Assembly: GCF_003096095.1 (NCBI RefSeq)
Contig: NZ_CP015453.1
Span: 2,914,001-2,978,000, forward strand
Length of the DNA stretch: 64,000 nucleotides
Source: Dietzia psychralcaliphila
GTDB lineage: Bacteria; Actinomycetota; Actinomycetes; Mycobacteriales; Mycobacteriaceae
Direction of reading: 5' to 3'
The position numbers and the translations under genes were made by a program. This document shows, piece by piece, positions 7,568 to 15,483 of the stretch; within the stretch, counting starts at the first letter, position 1, and every line of letters begins with the position of its first letter. The notes under the pieces were generated by a model. That model was not told where the DNA came from. It saw only the letters and a program-made list of their open reading frames with translations, and did not search any database.

Positions 7568-8561
7568 CGGGACTCCACTTCCTTCCTGCCGCCTCGCCGA
7601 GCTGGTTGAAGCTCAACACGGTGAGGAACAGCACGATCGCCGGCACTCCGACGAGGTAGGGATACCGCTGGAAATCGGATTGACCGGCACTGATCATGTT
7701 GCCCCACGTCGGCTCCGGCCGGGGAATGCTCAGCCCCAGATAGCTCAGTGAGGCCTCGGCGACGATTAGTACGGCGACGAGCATGAAGCTGTACGAGAAG
7801 ACCGGCTGGACGATGTTCGGCGTGACCTCCCGCAGCATGATCCGCAGTTCGCCCGCCCCCAGCGACCGGGCCGCGGTGACGAACTCGCGACCGGCGAAAC
7901 TCATCGCGTTGGCCCGGACGAGCCGCGCGTAGGCCGGAACCACCATGATCCCGAGGGCGAGGGTGATGTTGGGCAGCGTCGGGTCGAGCACCGTGACGAT
8001 CGCGATGAGCAGGATGAGCGACGGGAACGCCAGCAGGGTGTCGGTGATGATGGAGACGATGCGGTCGGTCCACCCGCCCCGGTAACCGGCCACCAGGCCG
8101 AGCGCACCACCGATCAGGGCGCCGACCAGAACACCGCCGATACCCACGACCAGGGAGACCCGGGCGCCGTAGAGCAGGCCTCCCAGGATGTCCAGGCCCT
8201 GGCTGTCGGTGCCGAGGGGGTGCTCCGACAGCAGATCGGGAGCGAGGGTGGACGGGGTCATCAGCGCCAGGGACGGATCGCGCGCCTCGCTCAGCGGTAG
8301 GAAGTCCACGACCAGCGCACCCAGGACGATGATGATCGTCCAGCCGAGGGCCAGTGCGGTGCCGAGTCCGGATATCCGCGGCATCCGCGGTCGCCGGCGC
8401 ACCGGGGTGGCCGCGGCCACGGTGGGGTCCGTGATGACGGGGGCGGTCGAGCTGGGGCCACCGGCTGCCGCATCGGCGGGGGTGGCCCCGGGACGGGTGG
8501 CGTCGGCGCGATCGGCGTCGGAGCGGTCGGCGTCGGAGCGGGTCGATTCGGTGTCAGCCAC
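7551..8561 (-). CDS. ABC transporter permease, DppC/OppC-type
   Basis: A 336-residue inner-membrane permease of the peptide/opine/nickel uptake family. A polar, Asp/Ala-rich arm of about 60 residues precedes the first transmembrane helix (LGTALALGWTIIIVLGALVVDFLPL). The DppC N-terminal domain with SLALMTPSTLAPDLLSEHPLGTDSQGLDILGGLLYGARVSL follows, then the permease domain carrying the EAA-type loop (EFVTAARSLGAGELRIMLREVTPNI) that docks on the ATPase, then SYLGLSIPRPEPTWGNMI. It overlaps the upstream permease by 8 bp and the downstream tetR by 17 bp. It completes an importer with the divergent ATPase and binding-protein genes. Substrate is unknown. Confidence 0.92.
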   Translation of the reverse strand: MADTESTRSDADRSDADRADATRPGATPADAAAGGPSSTAPVITDPTVAAATPVRRRPRMPRISGLGTALALGWTIIIVLGALVVDFLPLSEARDPSLALMTPSTLAPDLLSEHPLGTDSQGLDILGGLLYGARVSLVVGIGGVLVGALIGGALGLVAGYRGGWTDRIVSIITDTLLAFPSLILLIAIVTVLDPTLPNITLALGIMVVPAYARLVRANAMSFAGREFVTAARSLGAGELRIMLREVTPNIVQPVFSYSFMLVAVLIVAEASLSYLGLSIPRPEPTWGNMISAGQSDFQRYPYLVGVPAIVLFLTVLSFNQLGEAAGRKWSPGAAKI

Positions 8562-9696
8562 GGCGGATCCTCGGGTCGATGAGTGCGTACGTGACGTCGA
8601 CGGTCATGTTGACCAGAACGTAGAACACGGCGATCACGATCACCCCGCCCAGTACGACGGGCAGGTTGTCGTTCTGTACGGCGTCGACGATCATGCTGCC
8701 CATCCCGGGGAGGTTGAACAGCCGCTCGACCACCACGGTCCCGCCGATGAGGCGGCCCAGGCTGATCCCGGCCAGCGTGATGATGGAGACCGTGGACGGC
8801 CGCAGTGCCTCCGCGACCAGGACGTGCCGGGTGGGCATGCCCTTGGCGCGAGCAGAGAGGACGAAGTCCTGCTGCAGGGTGGAGATCATGTCGGTCCGCA
8901 GGACACGCGTGAAGATCGCGACCTCCATCAGCGCGAGCGTGATGGCCGGCAGGGCGATGCTCCGCAGGTTCTCACCCAACCCGTCGGCCAGCGGCACGTA
9001 GCCCTGCCGCGGGAACTCGGGGAGGAACAGGGCCAGCAGTGCCAGCACCGCACCCACGGCGAAGCCACCGAGCAGGGCACGACCCCACATCACCCCGGGC
9101 GCGCCGCGTCCGCCGCGCCTGCCGAGCGGGGACAACGCCACCGCCAGGCCGATCACCACAGCCGCGCCGAGGATCAACTGCTGCGCCAACGAGTGGTTGA
9201 ACACCAACAGGTAGATCAGCAGCAGGCCGGCCACGAAGCTGGGGACCGAGATGAACGCGAACGCCACGATCGAGGCCACCTGGTCGAACACCCCGCCGCG
9301 GCGGTAGGCCGACCACACGGCGACGGGCACCGCGATGGCCAGGGACAGGATGATCGACAGGAACGCGAGCTGCATGGTGACCGGCAGTGCGTTGCCGATC
9401 ATCTCAGACACGGACTGGTTGGGCGGGATGAGCGAGTTGCCGAGATCGCCGGAGGCCAGCCCCCCGACCCAGTCGGCGAACCGGGTCCACACGGGCTTGT
9501 CCAGCCCCAGCTCCTCCCTCGCCAACTGATATTGCTCCGCGGTGGCCCCTGGGCCGACGGCCGAGGCCGCGGAGTCACCCGGCACCGCCTCCATGAGGAA
9601 GAACGCGCCGGTCGCGGCGAGTACGACGACGACGACCGCGTGTAGAGCGCGTTCGCCTATGAACCTGAGCACGTAGAGACCCTTCGATTGAGACAC
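8554..9696 (-). CDS. ABC transporter permease, DppB/OppB-type
   Basis: A 380-residue permease. The N-terminal helix (ERALHAVVVVVLAATGAFFLMEAVPGD) is followed by the DppB-type periplasmic start (ATAEQYQLAREELGLDKPVWTRFADWVGGLASGDLGNSL). Further helices and a C-terminal permease domain follow, with the EAA loop DFVLSARAKGMPTRHVLVAEALRPS and GTVVVERLFNLPGMGSMIVDAV. A 50-residue insertion rich in Gly/Arg near the middle (LGRRGGRGAPGVMWGRALLGG) makes it longer than usual. The start is taken as GTG 9696, which lacks a strong ribosome-binding site and lies inside a small inverted repeat, so the true start could be slightly downstream. First gene of the minus-strand run. Confidence 0.9.
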   Translation of the reverse strand: MSQSKGLYVLRFIGERALHAVVVVVLAATGAFFLMEAVPGDSAASAVGPGATAEQYQLAREELGLDKPVWTRFADWVGGLASGDLGNSLIPPNQSVSEMIGNALPVTMQLAFLSIILSLAIAVPVAVWSAYRRGGVFDQVASIVAFAFISVPSFVAGLLLIYLLVFNHSLAQQLILGAAVVIGLAVALSPLGRRGGRGAPGVMWGRALLGGFAVGAVLALLALFLPEFPRQGYVPLADGLGENLRSIALPAITLALMEVAIFTRVLRTDMISTLQQDFVLSARAKGMPTRHVLVAEALRPSTVSIITLAGISLGRLIGGTVVVERLFNLPGMGSMIVDAVQNDNLPVVLGGVIVIAVFYVLVNMTVDVTYALIDPRIRRG

Positions 9697-9839
9697 CGCC
9701 TAAGGCGGTTGCTTACTCGTCTTGACGTAGACACCATATGCCGTGATACTCGTCACAGCAAGACGGATTAAGTAGATGACTTAGACCGGACCATCACACC
9801 AAGGAGGCTGTCATCGCCGCCGCACCACCCCGCAGAACC
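9695..9839. promoter_or_regulatory. Divergent promoter region with three inverted repeats
   Basis: This gap drives the permease genes leftward and the ATPase/binding-protein genes rightward. It holds ACCGCCT-A-AGGCGGT (9695-9709), the paired arms CGTCTTG (9718-9724) and CAAGACG (9759-9765), and TAAGT-N5-ACTTA (9769-9783). Any of them could be an operator for the TetR at 6815-7567. A consensus-like AAGGAGG occurs at 9801-9807. Confidence 0.5.
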
Positions 9840-10892
9840 GTGTCGTCGAACGACCGGGACGACCTGCTGCTCGAGGTCCGGAACCTCCGCACCCACATCG
9901 ACACCCCCGGTGGACGCATCACGCCCGTCGACGGGGTCGACATCTCCCTCCGACGCGGCGAGACCATCGGCATCGTCGGCGAGTCCGGCTCGGGCAAGTC
10001 GATGCTCGTCCGCTCGATCATGGGCATCGCCCCCACCACCGCCCGGGTGGATCCCGCGTCGACGGTCCGCTTCGACGGCCGGGACGTCCTGGCACTGTCC
10101 CAGCGCGAGGCGCAGAAGTTCTGGGGCCGCGAGATCGCCATGGTCTTCCAGGACCCGCTCACCTCGCTCAACCCCATCCGGACCATCGGTCGGCAGATCA
10201 TCGACCCGCTGCGGCACCATCTGGGGCTGAGCCGCCGGGAGGCAGCCGACCGCGCGGTCGAGCTCCTCGAACGGGTCCGCATCCCCTCGCCACGGAACCG
10301 GCTCAGCGAGTACCCCCACCAGCTCTCCGGCGGAATGCGCCAGCGCGTGGGAATCGCGATCGCCCTGTCGTGCTCTCCCAAGCTGCTCATCGCCGACGAG
10401 CCCACCACCGCGCTCGACGTGACGGTGCAGCACGAGATCCTGGACCTCCTCCACGGGCTGCAGGCCGACGGGGACATGGCGATGATCCTCGTCAGCCACG
10501 ACCTCGCCGTGGTCTCGCAGCACACCGACCGGATCGGGGTCATGTACGCCGGGCGGTTCCTCGAGGTGGGCGACACCCGGGCGCTGCTCGACGAGCCCGC
10601 GCACCCGTACACCGGGGCGCTGCTGGACTCGATCCCGCGGCCGGACCTGCCGCCGCACACCCGACTCACCGTGATCGAGGGCCGTCCGCCGAACCTGCGG
10701 GAGATGCCCCCGGGATGCCGGTTCGCCCCGAGGTGCCCACGGGTGGCGGACGACTGCCTCGTCGTCGACCCCCCTCTCGAAGATCTGGCCGCCGGCTCCA
10801 CCGCCCTCCCGACGGAGACCGTCGTCCACCGCGTCGGATGCCTCCATCCCACCGTCCCCGCCCACCACCGCACCAGCAGCGAGGCCTCATGA
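9840..10892 (+). CDS. ABC transporter ATPase, DppD/OppD-type
   Basis: A ~350-residue ATPase with Walker A GESGSGKS (about residues 48-55), a Q-loop in VFQDPLTSLNP, the signature LSGGMRQRV, Walker B LLIADEPTTALD, and a switch His in LVSHDLAVV. The C terminus has the oligopeptide-transporter extension with the cysteine cluster GCRFAPRCP. GTG 9840 is the first ordinary start codon, but the perfect AAGGAGG at 9801-9807 is 32 bp away. An in-frame ATC at 9813 has ideal spacing, so the real product may carry nine more residues. Stop and next start overlap as ATGA. Confidence 0.92.
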   Translation: MSSNDRDDLLLEVRNLRTHIDTPGGRITPVDGVDISLRRGETIGIVGESGSGKSMLVRSIMGIAPTTARVDPASTVRFDGRDVLALSQREAQKFWGREIAMVFQDPLTSLNPIRTIGRQIIDPLRHHLGLSRREAADRAVELLERVRIPSPRNRLSEYPHQLSGGMRQRVGIAIALSCSPKLLIADEPTTALDVTVQHEILDLLHGLQADGDMAMILVSHDLAVVSQHTDRIGVMYAGRFLEVGDTRALLDEPAHPYTGALLDSIPRPDLPPHTRLTVIEGRPPNLREMPPGCRFAPRCPRVADDCLVVDPPLEDLAAGSTALPTETVVHRVGCLHPTVPAHHRTSSEAS

Positions 10893-11926
10893 CCGGCTCC
10901 AGTCAGAACGTCGCCGACGCGCCCACCCCGCCGGACGCGGGACGGCCCGGGGACGCCAAGCTCGTCGTCGACCACGTGACCGTGGAGTACCACACACGCA
11001 AGGGCACGGTCCACGCCGTCTCGGACGTCTCCCTCGACGTCCCCCGCGGTAAGACGTTGGCACTGGTCGGCGAATCCGGCTGCGGCAAGTCCAGCCTCGG
11101 CCGGGCGCTGCTCCAACTGCCCCGGCCCACCTCCGGCCGCGTGGTCGTGGACGAGACCGACCTGTGCTCGCTGTCCGGGGCGTCGCTCAAACGGGCCCGG
11201 AAGATGATCCAGATGGTGTTCCAGGACCCCGTCTCCTCCCTCAACCCCCGCCGGAAGGTCCGGGACATCGTGGCGGAGGGCCTGGAGATCCAGGGCACGG
11301 ACGGGGGCCGGGAGGAGATCCGGCGCCGCGTCGACGCGGCCCTCGAGGCGGTGGGCCTGGACCCCGAGCACGCCGGCGACCGACGCCCGTCGGAGTTCTC
11401 GGGTGGCCAGTGCCAACGCATCGCCCTGGCCCGGGCACTGGTACTCGAGCCCGAGGTGCTGGTGTGCGACGAGCCGGTCTCCGCGCTCGACGTCTCCGTC
11501 CAGGCGCAGATCCTCAACCTGCTCGAGGAGATGAAGGAGCGCTACCGGCTGACGATGGTCTTCATCTCGCACGACCTGTCGGTGGTGCACAACATCGCCG
11601 ACCAGGTGGCCGTGATGTACCTGGGCACGGTGTGCGAGGTGGCCGACACGTCGTCCCTCTACCGGGCGCCCGCCCACCCGTACACGATGCTGCTCATCTC
11701 GTCGGCTCCCACGCTCGGCGGCACCCTCGCGGACACGCTCGGCGAGTCGCCGATCACCGCCACGAGTTCGGAGCTGCCCTCCCCGCTCGACCCCCCGTCC
11801 GGCTGTCGCTTCCGTACCCGGTGCCCCCGGGCCACCGAGATCTGCGCCGCCGAACGCCCACAGCTGACCGTCATCGCACCCGGCCACCAGGTCGCGTGCC
11901 ACCACCCTCTCGAGGAGAACCGATGA
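10889..11926 (+). CDS. ABC transporter ATPase, DppF/OppF-type
   Basis: A 345-residue ATPase partner of the preceding subunit. It shows Walker A GESGCGKSS, MIQMVFQDPVSSLNPRRKV at the Q-loop, the signature FSGGQCQRIALARAL, Walker B VLVCDEPVSALDVSVQAQILNLL, and HDLSVVHNIADQVAVMYLG. The C-terminal extension carries GCRFRTRCPRATEIC. The start ATG 10889 is defined by the ATGA overlap with the dppD-like gene, which excludes the longer open frame that begins at 10370. Its own stop overlaps the start of the lipoprotein gene in the same way, so the whole block is one tightly coupled operon. Confidence 0.94.
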   Translation: MTGSSQNVADAPTPPDAGRPGDAKLVVDHVTVEYHTRKGTVHAVSDVSLDVPRGKTLALVGESGCGKSSLGRALLQLPRPTSGRVVVDETDLCSLSGASLKRARKMIQMVFQDPVSSLNPRRKVRDIVAEGLEIQGTDGGREEIRRRVDAALEAVGLDPEHAGDRRPSEFSGGQCQRIALARALVLEPEVLVCDEPVSALDVSVQAQILNLLEEMKERYRLTMVFISHDLSVVHNIADQVAVMYLGTVCEVADTSSLYRAPAHPYTMLLISSAPTLGGTLADTLGESPITATSSELPSPLDPPSGCRFRTRCPRATEICAAERPQLTVIAPGHQVACHHPLEENR

Positions 11927-13527
11927 AGCGCACCACCAGCGCCCTGGCCGTACTAGCGGCGGCCACCCTGACCCTGACCGCATGTGGCGGAGGCGGGGAC
12001 GACTCGTCAGCTGCGGCCGGCGGGGAGGGCCTGGCGCCGGACCAGTCCGAGCGCTGCACCGAGGACCGCGCCGGCGGCACGATCACCGTGGGCGAGTTCT
12101 CCATGCTCCCCAGCTTCGCGCCCGGCCAGGGCCAGTACGGCGTCCGCGGCGGCGCCCAGTCGGCGGCCGTCTACGACCGACTGATGGTGTGGAACCCGGA
12201 GGCCGAGGAGTTCGAGCCCAAGCTCGCCGAGTCGCTGGAGTCCAACGACGACAACACCGTGTGGACCCTGACGCTCCGCGACGGCGTGACCTTCTCCAAC
12301 GGCGACCCGCTCACCGCCGAGGACGTCGCGTTCACGGTGGGCCTGCACAAGGATCCCGCCACCCGGTCGGTCGCGATGACCGACGCGATGCAGATCGAGG
12401 ACGCCCGGGTGGTGGACCCGCTCACCGTCGAGTTCACGTTGGCCAACCCGTGGTCCGGGTTCCCCGTCGCGCTCGCCGGGACCGTCGGTGAGGTCATCCC
12501 GCAGGACGCCTACGAGGCAGCCGACCCGCAGGAATGGGCCAGCAATCCGATCGGCGCCGGCGCGTTCACGCTCGCCAGTTACACCCCGGACCAGGAGGTC
12601 GTGCTCGAGCCCAATCCGGAGTACTACGGCGGGCCCGTCTGCCCGACTCTCAAGTTCATCCGCATCCCCGGATCCCAGGGCACCTACGACGCGTTCCAGA
12701 CCGGCGAGGTCCAGGTCGGGTTCCTGCGCGGCGCCACGTTCGTCAACATGGCCCAGAGTGACGACGTCCGCGGCTTCGAGGAGATCATCAGCTCCGGCTC
12801 GGTGCTCAACATGAACTCGGGCAAGGCGGGTTACGACGGCGTCCTGACCGACGTCCGTGCCCGCCAGGCCGTCGCGGCCGCGATGGACCGCGACCTGTGG
12901 AACCAGCGCCTGTACGACGGCGAGGGTCAGCCGACTTCAGCGCTGGTCGCCGAGACCTCCCGTCTGTACGACGGCCAAGAGGGCCCGGCGTACGACGTCG
13001 ACGCGGCCAAGGCAATCGTCGAGGAGCTCAAGGCGGACACCCCGGACTGGGATGGCACCCTGCGCATGCTCATCTCCGACGGCCCCGAGAACATCGAGGC
13101 CGGGGTGGTGGCCAAGGCGTTGTTGGACGCGGCCGGGTTCAACGTCGTGATCGAGAACGCCCCTGTCTCGCAGGTCACGGCGCGCCAGTTCACCGGTGAC
13201 TACGAGATCGTGATCGGTGGACTGTCCACCACGGACGCCGATCTGGCATCCACCTTCGCCAGCGCCATGCTCCCCGACGGTGCGACCAACCTGACCGGGA
13301 TCGACGACCCGGAGCTCACCGCGGCCGTCAACGACCTCAAGGCCGCTGCTGACGTCGACGCCCAGAAGGAGGCGCTCACCCGCCTCCAGGAGGTCTTCAA
13401 CGAGGTGCAGCCGTTCACCGTGATGGCCAACGCCGAGCAGTACGTCACGGTCTCCGACACCGTCGGCGGACTCACCCCGACCGTGGCCTCGACGGTCCTC
13501 TACGACGGCGCCTACGTGCAGGAGTGA
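11923..13527 (+). CDS. ABC transporter substrate-binding lipoprotein (SBP family 5), copy 1
   Basis: A 534-residue extracellular solute-binding protein. It begins with a lipoprotein signal peptide (MKRTTSALAVLAAATLTLTACGG, lipobox LTAC) and then a Gly/Ser/Ala linker. The mature part has the family 5 motif AAVYDRLMVWNPEAEEFEPKLAESLE, a DGVTFSNGDPLTAEDVAFT stretch, and GAGAFTLASYTPDQEVVLEPNPEYYGG. It binds a peptide-like or other small organic solute for the neighbouring permeases. The start overlaps the ATPase stop. A paralogue with the same architecture and very high similarity follows at 13775, so the transporter probably has two receptors. Confidence 0.93.
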   Translation: MKRTTSALAVLAAATLTLTACGGGGDDSSAAAGGEGLAPDQSERCTEDRAGGTITVGEFSMLPSFAPGQGQYGVRGGAQSAAVYDRLMVWNPEAEEFEPKLAESLESNDDNTVWTLTLRDGVTFSNGDPLTAEDVAFTVGLHKDPATRSVAMTDAMQIEDARVVDPLTVEFTLANPWSGFPVALAGTVGEVIPQDAYEAADPQEWASNPIGAGAFTLASYTPDQEVVLEPNPEYYGGPVCPTLKFIRIPGSQGTYDAFQTGEVQVGFLRGATFVNMAQSDDVRGFEEIISSGSVLNMNSGKAGYDGVLTDVRARQAVAAAMDRDLWNQRLYDGEGQPTSALVAETSRLYDGQEGPAYDVDAAKAIVEELKADTPDWDGTLRMLISDGPENIEAGVVAKALLDAAGFNVVIENAPVSQVTARQFTGDYEIVIGGLSTTDADLASTFASAMLPDGATNLTGIDDPELTAAVNDLKAAADVDAQKEALTRLQEVFNEVQPFTVMANAEQYVTVSDTVGGLTPTVASTVLYDGAYVQE

Positions 13528-13618
13528 CACCTGATCGGAAGTGACACCGGTCCAGGAGTGGTTCCTGACCAGGAGTGATCCCCGCCGGCCGTGACCGGCA
13601 GACCCCACTCCGCCCCAC

Positions 13619-13660
13619 GGGCCCCGGGCTCTCGCCCTTCGGCGAGGCCGCCCGGGGCCC
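13619..13660 (+). terminator. Hairpin between the two binding-protein genes
   Basis: Perfect 11-bp arms GGGCCCCGGGC (13619-13629) and GCCCGGGGCCC (13650-13660) enclose a second small stem CTCGCC-CTTC-GGCGAG. The right arm is followed by CCCTTTG. This is a plausible terminator or attenuator that would lower expression of the second copy. Confidence 0.6.
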
Positions 13661-13774
13661 CCCTTTGCCTTCACGACCTCCACGCGCACACCTCCACGTG
13701 CACCACCGACCATGCGGAGGGTCGCCATGCCCACCGCTCCCCCATCCCACCCACCAGATCCACCAGGAGAACAG

Positions 13775-15376
13775 ATGACCCGCGCCACCAGCGCCCTGGC
13801 CGTCCTCGCCGCGACCACCCTCGCCCTCACCGCCTGCGGAGGCGGTGACACCCAGTCCACCGGATCCGCGTCCGGCGCCACCGCCCCGGACCAGTCCGAG
13901 CGGTGCACCGAGGACCGGGTCGGCGGGACCATCACCGTGGGCGAGTACGCCATGCTCCCGACCTTCGCGCCCGGCCAGGGGATGTTCGGTGTCCGCGGGG
14001 CCGCCGAGTCCGCCGCGGTCTACGACCGGCTCATGCGGTGGAACCCGGAGGCCGAGGAGTTCGAGCCCAAGCTCGCCGAGTCCCTCGAGTCGAACGACGA
14101 CAACACGGTCTGGACGCTGACGCTGCGCGACGGGGTCACCTTCTCCAACGGTGACCCACTCACCGCCGAGGATGTGGCGTTCACCATCGATCTGCACAAG
14201 GACCCGGCCACGCGCTCCAACGCCATGACGGACGCGATGCAGGTCGAGCAGACCCGCGTCGTGGACCCGCTCACCGTCGAGTTCACTCTCGCCGAATCCT
14301 GGGCGGGCTTCCCGATCCTGCTCGCCGGCGCTGCCGGCGAGGTGATCCCCGAGGCCGCCTACGAGGCCACGGGACCCGAGGACTGGGCGCGCGATCCGAT
14401 CGGTGCGGGTGCGTTCACCGTGGCGTCCTACACCCCGGACCAGGAGGTCGTGCTGGAGCCCAATCCGGACTACTACGGCGGTCCGGTCTGTCCCACCCTG
14501 CGCTTCATCCGCATCCCCGGCTCCCAGGGCACCTACGAGGCGTTCCAGACCGGGGAACTGCAGGTGGGCTTCCTGCGCGGGGCCAAGACCGTCACCGCCG
14601 CCCAGGACGAGGGCGAGCAGGGGTTCGAGGTGATCACCAGTGCGGGGTCGATCGTCAACCTCAATGCCGGCGCGGCCGGATACGACGGGGTCCTCACCGA
14701 TGAGCGGGCCCGCCGGGCCTTCGCCCACGCCCTCGACCGAGACCTGATCGACCAGCGTCTGACCGGCGGGCTCGGACAACCCACCGCCGCGCTCATCGCC
14801 GAGTCCTCGCGCTTCTTCGACGGTCTCGAGGGACCGCAGTTCGACGTCGAGCAGGCGCGGACCCTCGTCGACGAGGTCAAGGCCGACCGGCCCGAGTGGG
14901 ACGGTTCCCTCACGTTGCTGGTGGCGGACAGCCCCGAGAACATGGAGACCGGTGTGGCGATCAAGGCGTTGCTGGACGCCGCCGGCTTCGACGTGACCAT
15001 CCAGAGCGCGCCCGTGGCGCAGGTCGTCGCACGGCAGTTCACCAGCGACTTCGAGGCGGTCGTGGGCGGGCTGTCACCGTCTGACGCCGATCCGGCGTCC
15101 ACCTTCGCCAGTGCCATGACCCCCGGCGGATCGCTCAACCTCTCCGGCGTCGACGATCCCGAGCTGACCGCTGCGGTCACGGCGTTCAAGGCGGCGCCGG
15201 ACCTGGAGTCGCAGAAGGAGGCGCTGGACGCCCTGCAGGAGGTCTACAACCGCGTGGTGCCGTTCGCGGTGATCGCCAACGCGGAGGAGTACGTGGTGGT
15301 CGACGGTTCCGTCAGGGGCGTCGCGCCCACCCTGTTCTCGACGATGATGTTCGACGGCGCCTACGTAAAGCAGTGA
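13775..15376 (+). CDS. ABC transporter substrate-binding lipoprotein (SBP family 5), copy 2
   Basis: A 533-residue paralogue of the preceding gene, with a lipoprotein signal (MTRATSALAVLAATTLALTACGG). Near-identical blocks include DQSERCTEDRVGGTITVGEYAMLP, RLMRWNPEAEEFEPKLAESLESNDDNTVWTLTLRDGV and FRIRIPGSQGTYEAFQTGE-like segments. The start at 13775 is supported by AGGAGAACAG just upstream. Differences are concentrated in the ligand-facing parts (for example EVITSAGSIVNLNAGAAGYDG and FFDGLEGPQFDVE), so it may widen substrate range. It has its own leader after the hairpin at 13619-13660 and ends at a strong hairpin. Confidence 0.93.
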   Translation: MTRATSALAVLAATTLALTACGGGDTQSTGSASGATAPDQSERCTEDRVGGTITVGEYAMLPTFAPGQGMFGVRGAAESAAVYDRLMRWNPEAEEFEPKLAESLESNDDNTVWTLTLRDGVTFSNGDPLTAEDVAFTIDLHKDPATRSNAMTDAMQVEQTRVVDPLTVEFTLAESWAGFPILLAGAAGEVIPEAAYEATGPEDWARDPIGAGAFTVASYTPDQEVVLEPNPDYYGGPVCPTLRFIRIPGSQGTYEAFQTGELQVGFLRGAKTVTAAQDEGEQGFEVITSAGSIVNLNAGAAGYDGVLTDERARRAFAHALDRDLIDQRLTGGLGQPTAALIAESSRFFDGLEGPQFDVEQARTLVDEVKADRPEWDGSLTLLVADSPENMETGVAIKALLDAAGFDVTIQSAPVAQVVARQFTSDFEAVVGGLSPSDADPASTFASAMTPGGSLNLSGVDDPELTAAVTAFKAAPDLESQKEALDALQEVYNRVVPFAVIANAEEYVVVDGSVRGVAPTLFSTMMFDGAYVKQ

Positions 15377-15385
15377 CCGACGGCT

Positions 15386-15430
15386 GAAGGCCCCGGGTCC
15401 CCGCCGTGACGGCGGGGTCCCGGGGCCTTC
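15386..15430. terminator. Strong bidirectional terminator hairpin
   Basis: Nested arms GAAGGCCCCGGG (15386-15397) and CCCGGGGCCTTC (15419-15430), extended inward by CCCCGCCGT/ACGGCGGGG, form a long GC-rich stem. It lies between the convergent binding-protein and amidase genes. Confidence 0.8.
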
Positions 15431-15483
15431 GCGGTATGTCACACCACGTCCTGCCTCACCAACCGGTTCTCACCAACGGGTGC

